A stretch of 64,000 bases of DNA, taken from contig NC_080577.1 of assembly GCF_029962835.1 (NCBI RefSeq), forward strand, positions 30,920,501 to 30,984,500, in the 5' to 3' direction. Both the position numbers and the translations under genes were made by a program. Each line of letters opens with the position of its first letter. The first letter of the stretch is position 1. Shown here piece by piece: positions 24,201-35,333 of this stretch. The stretch comes from Magnolia sinica. Its lineage: Eukaryota; Streptophyta; Magnoliopsida; Magnoliales; Magnoliaceae. The notes below the pieces were generated by a model. That model worked only from the letters and a program-made list of their open reading frames with translations, did not search any database and had not been told where the DNA came from.

Positions 24201-27200
24201 AAGAAGATCAAGGGGAGAGAAGAAGCACCATTAGAGAGAAGAGAGGAAGGAGGCAACCAAAGGGTTTGCTTTTCATTCATCAATAGTTGAAATTCGTGTT
24301 TAGGGCTTTACCCCACTTAAATAAGCACATAAAGACATAAAATTACTAAAATACCCCTAGGATAAGCAAATAAAGATATAAGATTACTAAAAGACCGCTA
24401 ACTAAGTCAAAAAACGTGCAAATAACATAAGTATGGGAAAGTTTGGGCGCTCGGTCCTCTTTCTCCAATCTTCCTTCACATGTGTCTTCCCTAAGTGGGG
24501 TCTTCTATATGTCCAATCACATGTGAAAGGTCTTCAGCTCCTCAATATTCGCCTATCCACAAGGACGGCACTTGTGGTTGGCGCTTTCTTCGTTGGTACA
24601 CCTTGAATGCACCTGTGTCCACATCACCATGCATTTGCAGTCTCCTGCGGCATTGCTTGCAGGAGGCCGTTACTATATATATATATAGAGTCATCTAGCC
24701 CCTGCCTCATTTTCCTGAAATGAGGTGTGTGATTTTGCAACTATCTAGTGCTTGTTAAGGGGTGATACCAAAATATGAGATTAACTTATCATACCTCATT
24801 GAGGAGAAGGTTTATAAGCACTGCTCATGTCAATACACCTACGAGGAGATTGGATGACTAATGGAGGACTGTAAGATCTTCAGTTAGGGTCCACTGTGCA
24901 CTCCATTGCGAGTTGATGCAAGATCACGCCCTGATTTGTTGTTCGATTAGACTGTGGGGCCCACAGTCAGTTGGAAGGCTTCATCAACCTTAAGTGTGAC
25001 CGTGGGGCCCACAAGCATAACCATACAGCTCCATAGGGGACTTGTACAAACTGTATGGAAGAAAATTGGGCTTTTGCACAAACTGTACAGTCCTATAGGC
25101 CATATGGTTGGTATATGGAGAATACCATGAGATTTTGACTTAAATTTACCCATTTAGTTGGGTAAATTTACGACGCAGGGGAAGAGCGTGAAGGGATAAT
25201 GAGAGGAAGATCACCGTCTTTCTCAAGTAATCAAAACCTTGAATCCACAAGGTAGTTTTTTTTTTTGAAAGATAACTGAATTATATTAAGAGGAAAAGGG
25301 AAAACTTACTGACAAAACGAAAACAAAGCAGAAACGCTAAAACAAAACAGGAAAAAGAAAGGAGTAGGGAATGAATCGCTGAGTTAGCGAAGAGAACGCT
25401 ATGCTCCTAGGAAAAGAAAATCTTCATCTTTTAAACCAGCAACATTAGCGGCCCATTCGATCACCACCCGTTTAGCTTTGGAAGCTACGACCTTGGCTGA
25501 ATTTGAGAGATTCCTAAAACACCTCTCGTTTCGTTCTCCCCAAACTGTCCACCGGATGGCTAGGAGAGCCATTCTCCAAATCTGCGTCTTCTTCTTTCCT
25601 ATCTTAATACCATGCCACGCTTTGAGGAGGAGGTCCACTGAATCTGGGAAGCACCAGTTAACTTGGAAGACTGAAGAAAATTCTGCCCAGATAAGAGAGA
25701 TGAAAGGGCAATGCAGCAGCAAATGGTCAACCGATTCTGCGGTCCTCATACAACAAAGACAGATTTTGGGGAGCACCATTCCTCTCTTCCTCAATTTGTT
25801 GATCGTGAGGATTTTTTTTGTTTGCTGCCAACCAACCGAAGGCCATTATCTTTGGGGGGGGGCCAAGTAACGCCAAACATGGGCTGGAAAAAAAATCAGA
25901 AAACTGGCTACTGGAAAGCTGAGACTGGTTGTAGAAGGATTTGACTGTGAAGGAGGCAGATTTGTCAAGATTCCTGGAGATTCTATCTTCCATTTCCTGA
26001 TTAGGATTGATTTTGTATATGCGGTCCAGCAGGCTGACATAGTCGGGGATCTCCCAGTCCTCCAAATTTCTTCTACAGCGCAGGTTCCAGACTGGTCCGT
26101 CTTCCTTAGAAACAAAAAAATCTGCCACTACTGCTTCTTGATTGGGAGACAAGCGGAAAATTGAAGGAAAGGATTCTTTAAGAGTTTTGTCCCCTACCCA
26201 AATGTCCTTCCAAAAACGGATACGATTACCTTTGCCTAGATCGAAACTGATGTCTTTGAGAATGACCTTTTTGAGACGGAGAATGCCCTTCCAAATGGCA
26301 GAGGCCCTATGCGTAGACGACTCTTTAGTCCACCAACCCCCAGGCGAAGTACTGTATTTGCTCTTAATTATCTTGATCCAAAGGCTGTCTTTTTCGGATC
26401 CTAGCCTCCAAATCCACTTTCCTAGCAGCGCCCTATTCATTTGCTTGAGGTCTTTGATACTACCCCCCCCCCCACCTTCTTTATATTGCTTGCAAACCTG
26501 ATTCCAATCCATCAGATGGAATCTCTCAAGGTTCTCCTTCCCATGCCATAAGAAGTCCCTTCTTAGCTTGTCAATAGAGGCCAAAATAGTTGCCGGGTAT
26601 TTGAATAAGGACATATAGTAGAGGGGGAGGTTTGAGAGGGCTGATTTGATTAAGGTGAGCCGACTGCCCAGGGAAAGAAACCGGCACTACCAGTTGGCTA
26701 AAAATTTCTTGAACCTTAGGATGATCTTGTTCCATAGGGAAATAGGTGGAGGACCAATGCAGAGAGGGAGTCCTACGTATGTAGTTGGGAATGAAGCCGA
26801 TGAACAGCCGATGCGTGAAGCATACTGAGATACTTCTTCTTCTTCCAGATTCACCCCATATAATCTTGACTTTCTCATATTGATTCTTATAGGCCGGATA
26901 TTGCCTCAAAACAACAAATTGAGGTTTGCAGGTTGTCCACCTTTACCGGGTTAGCGTCTGAGAATATGAGAACGTCATCCGCAAATTGAACATGGGAGAT
27001 AGGACTGCTCATTCCCCTAACTGAGACCCCACTGAGAATGCAAGCTTCTTGGCCCTTGTGGAGCATTCTAGAGAAAGCTTCACCCACTATGAGAAAAAGA
27101 AATGGAGATAGGGGGATCTCCCTGCCTCAGGCCTCTTGAGCTTTTAAAATACTCCTTCGGAGACCCGTTTATGAGAATTGAGAAAAAAGGCGAAGAAATG

Positions 27201-30200
27201 CATTCGGCTATCCACCTGCTCCATCTATCTTCGAAGCCCATTCGATTTATCATATAGAGAAGAAAATTCCAGTCGACGTGATCATATGCCTTTTCGACAT
27301 CCAAACTGCAGAAAATGCTTTTGGTTCCCGTTGAATGGCAGGAGTGCAGACATTCATTAGCAATTAGAGCGTTGTCAATTATCTGTCTACCTTGGATAAA
27401 AGCGCTTTGGTTGGGGGAAATGATGGTGCCTATGACTCCCTTCAGTCTAGATGCCAGAACCTTTGCCAAGATTTTGTACAAGCCCTCGATAAGGTTGATC
27501 GGTCTGAAGTCGCTGAAGGAGGTTGCTTCCGATGTCTTGGGGATAAAAGCAATGAAGGAGGATCCAAGATCTTTGGAGAGTCTGCTTCTTTCGTGGAATT
27601 CTGTCATAAAATCCAGAATGTCGACTCTAATGGTTTTCCAAAAATGCTGAAAGAATCGCATTGGAAAACCATCGGGGCCTAGGGCCTTATTGGCATTTAA
27701 GGAGGCCACTGCCAACTTGATTTCCTCCTCAAAGAAGGGGGCCTCCAGAGATTTGGAATCTGCGAGGTAAAAGTACCCTGGTTTGTCAATTAGTGTGAGT
27801 GTTGAGTCAGTAGGACAAAGGAGCCCCATAGGAAGATTGATCAAGCGTTTGCCTTAACTGGATGTGTGCCCGAACTCATCACAGGTAAAACTTAGCCTCA
27901 CATCCCATGTCCCAAAACACCAGGTAATTAAAACCCTTAAAATTGAATAGATCATCCTAGGGTTTTTAGTTAGAAAACTTTTTCAAACAGAACAAAAAAA
28001 TCTTTAAGTTTTCTGCCTTTGTCGATTTATCGATACATGGCTTGATGAAATTGAACTATGTTATCGATGTCCTCGAAGCTCACTCGATATTATCGAAATG
28101 AGGACTTATGATGTCCAACAACCACAAAGATATCTGGACTGAATTATTGATGAATCGATGGACTCATCGATATCATCGAAGCTTGAATCTCGAGTCCATC
28201 GAGCCGACTCGATGAAATCGACATTTGGTCTGTTGCGTCCAAAGTACTACTAAGACAAATCATGTAATCCTCGATATATCGAAGAGCTCGATATCTTCGG
28301 AATTCAAATCTCAATGATATTGGAAGCCCTTCGATGATATTGGATTGGGACACAAATTTATCCAGCAAGTTTTCAGGTTGTTTTTCTTGGATCGAGGGTC
28401 ACTCGATAAAATCGATATTCAAATATCGATCATATTGAGGCATGTTCGATGTCATCGAAAGTGGACAAACTATCCAGAAAGCTTATAGAAAAATTTCTTG
28501 GAATTATCGATGAATCGACACTGCCCTCGATGTCATCGATATTCAAATTCCGATGATATCGAGTGATGCTCGATCATATCATATACCTGAAATATTTCAA
28601 AGGCAAGTGCTCTCACATTTTCAAATGTCGAGGAATCGAACCTCGTGTCGATGAAATCGGAGTTCGAAATCCAATGACATCGACGCACGTTCGATTTCCT
28701 CGACCAGTTGGCAAAAGATTTCAAAAGCGTTTGACAGTTGAGTTTGTATCATCGAGCGGCCAATCGATGTTATCGAGAGTACACTCGATGATATCGACCC
28801 TGCTCGATGATATCGAACTCTGTAAAAAACGTGACTGTTTTATATCCGTTGGAACCTTTTGCCTATTTAATGAGAGCTTGCCCTTGGTTGTCTTGAGAGA
28901 AAATAGAGAGTGCTTTTGTGTGTTTAACCCTAGATCATATACCCTAAGCCTTTTCTCATGGAAGTTCATCCTCTAATCCACCTTCATTATTGACATTTAA
29001 TAGAGTGGATTGGGGAATGAACTTTCATATTCAAGGATCCTGCAGTTACTACCTTAATAGCAAATCATTAAGCTGGGATGCCTTGAATGCATAGATGATC
29101 GGAATGACTTTATCTCCCTTATAGGAAAACATTTAATAGAGCAAGATTCCATCATAACCTTGACCCAACCCGTCGCCTTGTATTGGTACATCTTCCGAGT
29201 TGCGGTTCAAGGGAGCTGAAGATTATTCGTCATCAAAGGAGGAGATCTTCATCAACGCGCTAAATGGGGCTCATCTACTTATCTGTAAGTCATTAGAGTC
29301 CAGAGGACCCTTGTGATCATTCCTTCTGTAGGATTGGGTCTAAGGTGTTTCTCACCCCTTGCAAGTCCTCATAGGAGGCCTCCGGTGGGAGTGTACGTGG
29401 GGGTGCTTTGTGTTGACCCTTGCTCTGTGGAGAGCATAAACTCTTAGGTCCTTGTGTAGGTCCTTGACCTGTGTGGTCTGAAAGTTGGGTGCTGTGTTGA
29501 CCCTTGCTCATGGGAGCATAAACTGGTGAGGTTTCTTGTGTGGATCCTTGGCCTGTGTGGCCTAAAACTCGAGTGCTGTGTGTTGACCCTTGCTCTTGTG
29601 TGGGGCATAAACTGTGTCGTGTAGACACGTTATGTTAGCCCAAGTGTAGGTTGTACTGGTTAGATGTGAACCTGATTTAAAACCTCCGGTTTGAGGTGAA
29701 CCTGTTGTGAAACCTCCTTTAGTGAGATCTAGTACACTCAAGGGTTGAGTGCGTCTGTTGGAAGTGGAGTAGACAAGTAGTCGAACGTCGAACCACTATA
29801 AAAACAACTGTGTTTGAGATTGATATTCTCTTTGATTACTTGTGTGATTTCCCTAAATGTTTTCGTATTTGTTTATCTGAGATCACACCTCACACACAGT
29901 CCCATCCATCATAAACTATGATTTGCATCTTGTTCATCTTTCAAATAGTATTATGACTGGATCCTCTATTTGGCTTGGAAGCCATTGGAGTTACTTTGAA
30001 GAAATCCTGATATATGCATATTTTCTCAAGATAAGTTTGATAGGATTTTAAATTACCATAAAATATTAAAAAGTCCTATTCACCCCCCTCTAGGACATAT
30101 TGGCATATTCCCACTTCAACTAAAGCGGTCATTACCGCAATTTCATGAGGGATAATCCGTCGACTTCCAAGAGGTCGAGACGAGGCCTACTGCATTCATC

Positions 30201-33200
30201 GGATTTGAGTAGTTGGCTAAAGTGAGAGACAACTTCAAGGCCGATGTCTTTTGGGTCTTCAATGCGGGAGTCATTTACTAGAATGCTGCTGATTTTGTTC
30301 ACTCTAGCCCGCATGCTAGCTAAGCTGTGGAAGAACTTTGTATTTTTGTCTCCCTCTTTTAGCCACTTTGATCGGGATTTTTGCCTCCAAGAGGGTTTCA
30401 CTTTTGAGAGCTCTGGAGGAGGGATTCTGTATAAGCTGAATTCTCCTGGCTAGAATTTCAGCTGTCATCTGATAGACCTCTGCCTGCGAGTCAATAGACT
30501 GAAGCTTTGAAATGATTGATACCGGTTCACCTTCTCCGATGCTCCATTCATCCTGTTTCCATTGTGTTAATTTCTTCTTCAGCAGTCTGAGTTTGGAACC
30601 GAGTCTATATCCTGCAAATCCTTGTACCCGGAAGCTAGCCCACCATTCAGCAATCATTTTGGAGAAGCCTGGGATTTGAAGCCAAGAGATGTCAAACTTG
30701 AAAGGTTTTGGGCCCCAGTTAAGCTCATCCGCTGATAGGCAAATGGGCCAATGATCTGATGTGAATCTGGGTAAGATAGATTGAAAAACAGAGGGGAACT
30801 TTTCCTTCCACTCAGAGGACGGGAGGAAACGATCCAACCTGGATAGAATGGGATTAAGTCTCCCGTTTGTCCAAGTGAACTTTGTGCCAGAAAGAGGGAG
30901 GTCGACAAGGTCGTTGTTGTCAATCCATTATGAGAAGTCTCTCATGGAAGGGGTGAATTTGGATCCGACTGACTTTTCATCCGCATATCTGATGGAGTTG
31001 AAGTCCCCTACGAAGCAACATGGACCGTTGAATCGCTTCCTTGAGGCAGACAGTTCGTCCCACAAGTTTCTTCTGTTGACTTCCACAGAGGGGCCATAAA
31101 CGGAGCTGATGAGAACGGAAGCATTTGTCGCAAATTCTTGTAGAATGACTGAGATGGAATAGGAGCCGGACCAACTTTGTTGCAGCATCTAGTGGGCATA
31201 GTTCCAAGCTACTAGAATGCCCCTTGTGCTGCCCACTGCATTTAGCGAGACCCATTTGATGTCTTTAGCCCCCCACGGTGACCTCATCAAGCGATCGTCG
31301 AAATGCGGAACTTTCGTTTCTTGGAAGCAGATGATTTGAGGCTTGTATCTACCATACAAATCTTTTATTAATCGTCTCTTTTGTTTTGAGCCCACACCCC
31401 TTACATTCCAGGAGATAATATTCATAAATTCACTGTTCTGGCAGGCTGGAAGTCTTTTGGGGATGCTGTAGTTCCCTGGAGCTGCTTGATCTGGCAAGCT
31501 TCTTCCTGTGAGTCCTGGTCTTTGAGATGGGCTTGCCACGATTTTCAACACATTGAAACAGAGCCAGATAGTCCTCTGGGCAATCTCTGAAAGACAGCCC
31601 AAGGGATCTACCGATGTGGCCCATGGCATCCCTGATCCATCTCTTGTTGTGTAGTTCATCGCTAAGGCTTGATCTGTTGTCTTCGTTATCCTTATTGTGA
31701 TCTGGAGGGCCCACCTGAAGGTCTGAAGGCCCTATTCTGACTTGCAGGGGCTCTGCTTCGATAACCTCCTCTCCCAAATTGTCTTGGAAGAGGGAGATGA
31801 TGTTGTGGTCGGAGTATGTGGAAAAGGGCGATGGGGGAGAAACTGGTTGCGATTCGGAGGATGGCTGGATATCTGAAAGTGCTTCATCTTCATCGCTGCC
31901 CTTAAAGTATTTGAGGCTGGCCATCTCATTGTCTGAAGGGCCCATGCAGAGCAGCTTTGTGACTCCCATGCTTGAATCGGGGAGGGGATGGGGGATATTC
32001 CACCCGATCTTCGAGAAATCGAGAGGGGAGTCCTTTAGAGGGGTTTCTGTCGCTCGTGCTAGGTGCCGTTTTCCTTCTCTGCTGGGCGGGAACAAGGGGG
32101 AGATTGAGATCAAGCGGGTGGAAGGGTCCCTCAGGTTGCGATTGAGGAGTGTCGGAGGGCGGGACCGCAACTTCGATACGAAAGTCTATCTCTGTAGGAG
32201 AAGCAGACGTTGAGATGGGGTCAGGCCCAGACATAGCTAACCTTCTCGTGTCGAGCTGGGCACGAGAGTTGAAGACCCTATGCGAAAGGGACCGCTTTGT
32301 AGCTTCGGGAGGAGCGATGCAACGTGTCAACCGTTCTGAGGCTTTGGGAGAGACGATGCTACGTGTCGCCCTCTGAATGGTCGTAAAGGATGGGTGCACG
32401 TCTTGATGCGTTGACATCTCAGAGGTGAAAAGAAGACGTGGCGTGTTTCCATTGCTTCTAAAGGGACAAATTGGGATTCGGAATAGTAGTAGGTAGAGGC
32501 GCACGTGTCACCTTCGACTGCTGCCGGCTGTAGCGATCTACGGTAGTCGTAGCTAGAAGAATGGGGGTGGTGATCGGTGGTCCTGAGGTGCATTGCAATC
32601 GTGCTCCTTCATCTCTCTCTGCAGCTGGATTCGAGCTCGAGCACCTCTTTGAATCCCTTGATCTCCAGAGATCTCCTCATCTAATCCTTGGATTCCTGAG
32701 GTCGAAACTTTTGTTGCCCACGCTGATCTGTATCTGTTTTGGTAGGGGATTCCCCTTCTGTTTCTTGACCCTGATCCTGATGACTGCCATTTCTTCTCCA
32801 CTCTTGGTCTTCTGATTGATTTCGATGAAAGATCCTAACAGAGTTGCCACCGATATGAAGAAATCTTCGTTCTAGAGTTCTAAGGGGATCCCCCAGACGA
32901 GAATCCAAATTTCTTCTATACCGAACATAGAATATTCATTCCATCTTTTCACACATGAGATTAGGCCATCGGAGAATAGCTATCCGGCCATGATAATAGG
33001 CTCCAGTTGAACTCCCGTGTTTCCTTTGATCCATAGCTAATTGTACCCAATAGGTCTGATGGTGTACGTCTGGTCGGATTCTGGTACATTCGTTGATCCA
33101 GTTTGTGGCTTTAGGAATGGATATTCCTTCCTTCGTGATGAGCACAAGCGTGTCCTGCATTTCATCCATAGATTTGGAGATGACTTTTTGTTCGATTCTC

Positions 33201-35154
33201 AGTTGAAATTCTTTTTTGTTCTGCTTTGTCGTGGCAGGTTCTTCCTTCTTCTCTACACGGGATGGCCCTTTTTCTTCTTGTTTCGAGAGCTGGACTTATG
33301 GATTTTCTGGGACTTCACCTGCTCAATAGGTTTGAGCAAAGCATCTCCGAAAGAGACCCCTTCCGTGTGAGGAGGGGTGAGAATGGGGGAATGGTTATGC
33401 GTTATGTTGGGAGCTTTTTGCTGGATAGTCGAGGGAGGTGGGATGAGGCTTTTCGATTTGCGATCAGGTCCATACCTGGTCCTCTGGACCAGCATTATGT
33501 TGCCACCAAAGCTCTCCCCATTAAGGGTTTGAATCGCTAGGGATATCTCTTCTTCTGAGCTCATTCTGATTAATGCGAAGCCTCTGTAAATGTTGGTGAC
33601 ACGGTCCCTGGGCATAATGACATGCATGACCACCCCTGCCCTGCCAAAGACTCTTGACACGTTGATGGGCAGCCATCCTTCTGGATATTCCTTGGCATAC
33701 AATGTGGGATAGCTGGCAAGATTTCTGAAGATTGGTCTTTCCTTTATTTTTCCTTTTCCTTTTTTTATTTTGGATTTCCGTCCATTCATTTTGGTCGGGG
33801 TGACCTCGTTTCTTTTCTGCTCTCCTCATTGGTGAAACATATCGGTCGCGAGGACGTTGCAGCTTTTCAGGTCACGCTGATGGTTTGCCGATCACGTTGA
33901 AGCTTTTTCGCTCACGCTGAAGCCTTTCCCTAATCCACAAGGTAGTTTCTTGAATCCACACGAAAAAAGAGATAAATCTCGAATAATTTTATTCAATAAT
34001 GTGTAATGTATATTTTTTTCAATTACACCATTAATAAAGAAAAAAAAAAACTAAAATTCGTAATTACCAAAACTAGCAAAATTCTAATCCTAATAAAAGG
34101 TACCGAAAATAGTAAAACTCATCTAAAGCTTAATTTGTCAAAAATTGGAAGTCTAGATAAACGTAACTAGAAGAATCCTAGCATGATTACAAGTAATTTC
34201 AAAAAAGTCTAAAACTCTAAAAACAAAGATAAAAGTAAAAAACCGCAATTACTAAAAATAGTAAGTTTTTTTTTTCCCTAAAATCCCATTTTTAACTTGA
34301 ACTGCGCGTTTTCTTGCAAAATGGACTGACGTGACCCACTTTATGGGTCGGTTCACCCTGGATGGCCCGTTATGGTAAAGATTTATAGGTTGTACGTCTC
34401 GCAACGATACTCGGATAAAAAGTTATGGCCGATTTTCGTTCGGTCTTCTTTTGGTCCAGCCATGCTAGAAATGTATCTGTGCCTTGTCCTACATTATTCC
34501 CCTCCACTTGGAAAAAACTCATCATTGAATTATTCAATGGACTCGGCTCATAATACTCATACTGGTCTGCCATAATGAAATTCCATGACATCTTCATGCC
34601 CTCGGGAGGATCAGTAACATAGGCGTCGATCTTCTTATTCCTCTGCTTTTTATGTCCCACTCGGAAACCTCTCCTTGTGCAGGGGAACTAGGTCCGCCAT
34701 GTTTTCTGCTGCAATACTCTTAACCGGTAACTTAGGCAAAGGGATAAGGTCGAGTGTATGTTTGGGAATACGATCATGCACAACCTCGAATGAGGACATG
34801 TTGGTGGATCAATTCTCTATGTTGTTGAAAGCGAATTCCACCTGAGAACAAGGTGTTCCAAATTGGTTACGGCCGATACGTAACGGTAACGGCCATGACC
34901 GTTACGCGATTCGAGGTCTCGAATTGGTGAGGTCCGAGAAAAAGAAGCATAATGGCCGTTACATGGGCCATAACTGCCATTATAGGGTATAACGGCCATT
35001 ACCTCGTAATGTTTTCCCTCCTGAAAAAACTTTCTTCCTCCATCTTCTTAAAAGGAAAAAAAAAAAAAAAAGGAAAAAAGAAAAAGAGACCTATTCTTGG
35101 AAATGATTCTTCTTCTTTCTTCTTTCTTCTTTCTTCTTCTCCTCTGCCAGCAAC

Positions 35155-35193
<39 letters not shown>

Positions 35194-35295
35194 GCTTAGG
35201 GTTAAGGTTTTGAAATCGAAGGGGGAGAGAGACAACCATACGCGTTTCTCTTTGGTTAGGGTTTTGAAATTGAAGGGGTAGAGAGACAGCCGTGC

Positions 35296-35333
<38 letters not shown>

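Larger units (their letters stand above)
17899..24626 (-). mobile_element. Chromovirus (Ty3/gypsy), full-length, young
   Basis: Two 849-bp LTRs (17899-18747 and 23778-24626) begin TGACGCAGGA and end in CATCA. They differ at about 12 positions by eye (about 1.4%), nearly all transitions. The target duplication ccatg is perfect (17894-17898 and 24627-24631). The element runs on the minus strand: 5' LTR at right, initiator-Met primer site, gag-protease, RT-RNase H-integrase, chromodomain, 3' LTR. The RT wording ([19 protein letters not shown]) and the chromodomain point to the chromovirus branch, near Galadriel/CRM. Three in-frame nonsense codons make this copy non-autonomous. Confidence 0.95.
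27859..30118 (+). mobile_element. Copia-type LTR, apparently solo, inside LINE ORF2
   Basis: The LINE protein stops at 30132 and resumes at about 27840, so this ~2.26-kb stretch is an insertion. Its features are typical of SIRE/Maximus-type copia LTRs in plus sense: a region dense in tcgat/atcga, a CTATTTAATG start region (28861) and a CACTATAAAAACA box (29794). It ends with 'cctattcacccccctctagg', which such LTRs carry just before the primer site. No internal copia genes follow, so it is a solo LTR or truncated. Exact ends and TSD are not certain (cttaa / actaa at the proposed borders). Confidence 0.65.
25399..31425 (-). pseudogene. LINE ORF2 (endonuclease, RT, zf-RVT), broken and interrupted
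   Basis: Starts [20 protein letters not shown], the APE-type endonuclease signature, with GDFNSIR and SDHWPI further on. A stop follows RDFS at about 30928. RT has [21 protein letters not shown]-like text, [18 protein letters not shown] and the catalytic FADD (26985-26974). A one-base C insertion in the RQGDP region (near 27117) shifts the frame. The C-terminal zinc-binding reverse-transcriptase domain is intact in wording ([20 protein letters not shown]), with [12 protein letters not shown] nearby. The stop is at 25399. The endonuclease nicks the target and the RT primes on it. A copia LTR splits the gene between the endonuclease linker and RT. Confidence 0.88.
25259..33931 (-). mobile_element. 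L1-type LINE, near full length, nested in the X LTR
   Basis: The 17-bp target duplication aatccacaaggtagttt lies at 25242-25258 and 33932-33948. The minus-strand 3' end carries a poly(A) tail (T run to 25266). The 5' UTR is about 33830-33931. ORF1 (33830-31430) and ORF2 (31425-25399) follow, and the 3' UTR is 25267-25398. ORF2 is split by a copia LTR at about 27859-30118. Without it the LINE is about 6.4 kb, a normal plant L1 length. Frameshifts and stops are scattered, so it is inactive. Confidence 0.92.

Noticed and set aside
28010-29625. CRISPR-like or other regularly spaced array
   Set aside because: Spacing of the TCGAT words is irregular, and the 85-bp units are direct tandem repeats without spacers. 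The context is a plant LTR.
31430-32170. A separate host gene of 246 codons on the minus strand
   Set aside because: It lies between the LINE RRM domain and the ORF2 start, within the LINE's 17-bp duplications, so it is the ORF1 tail.
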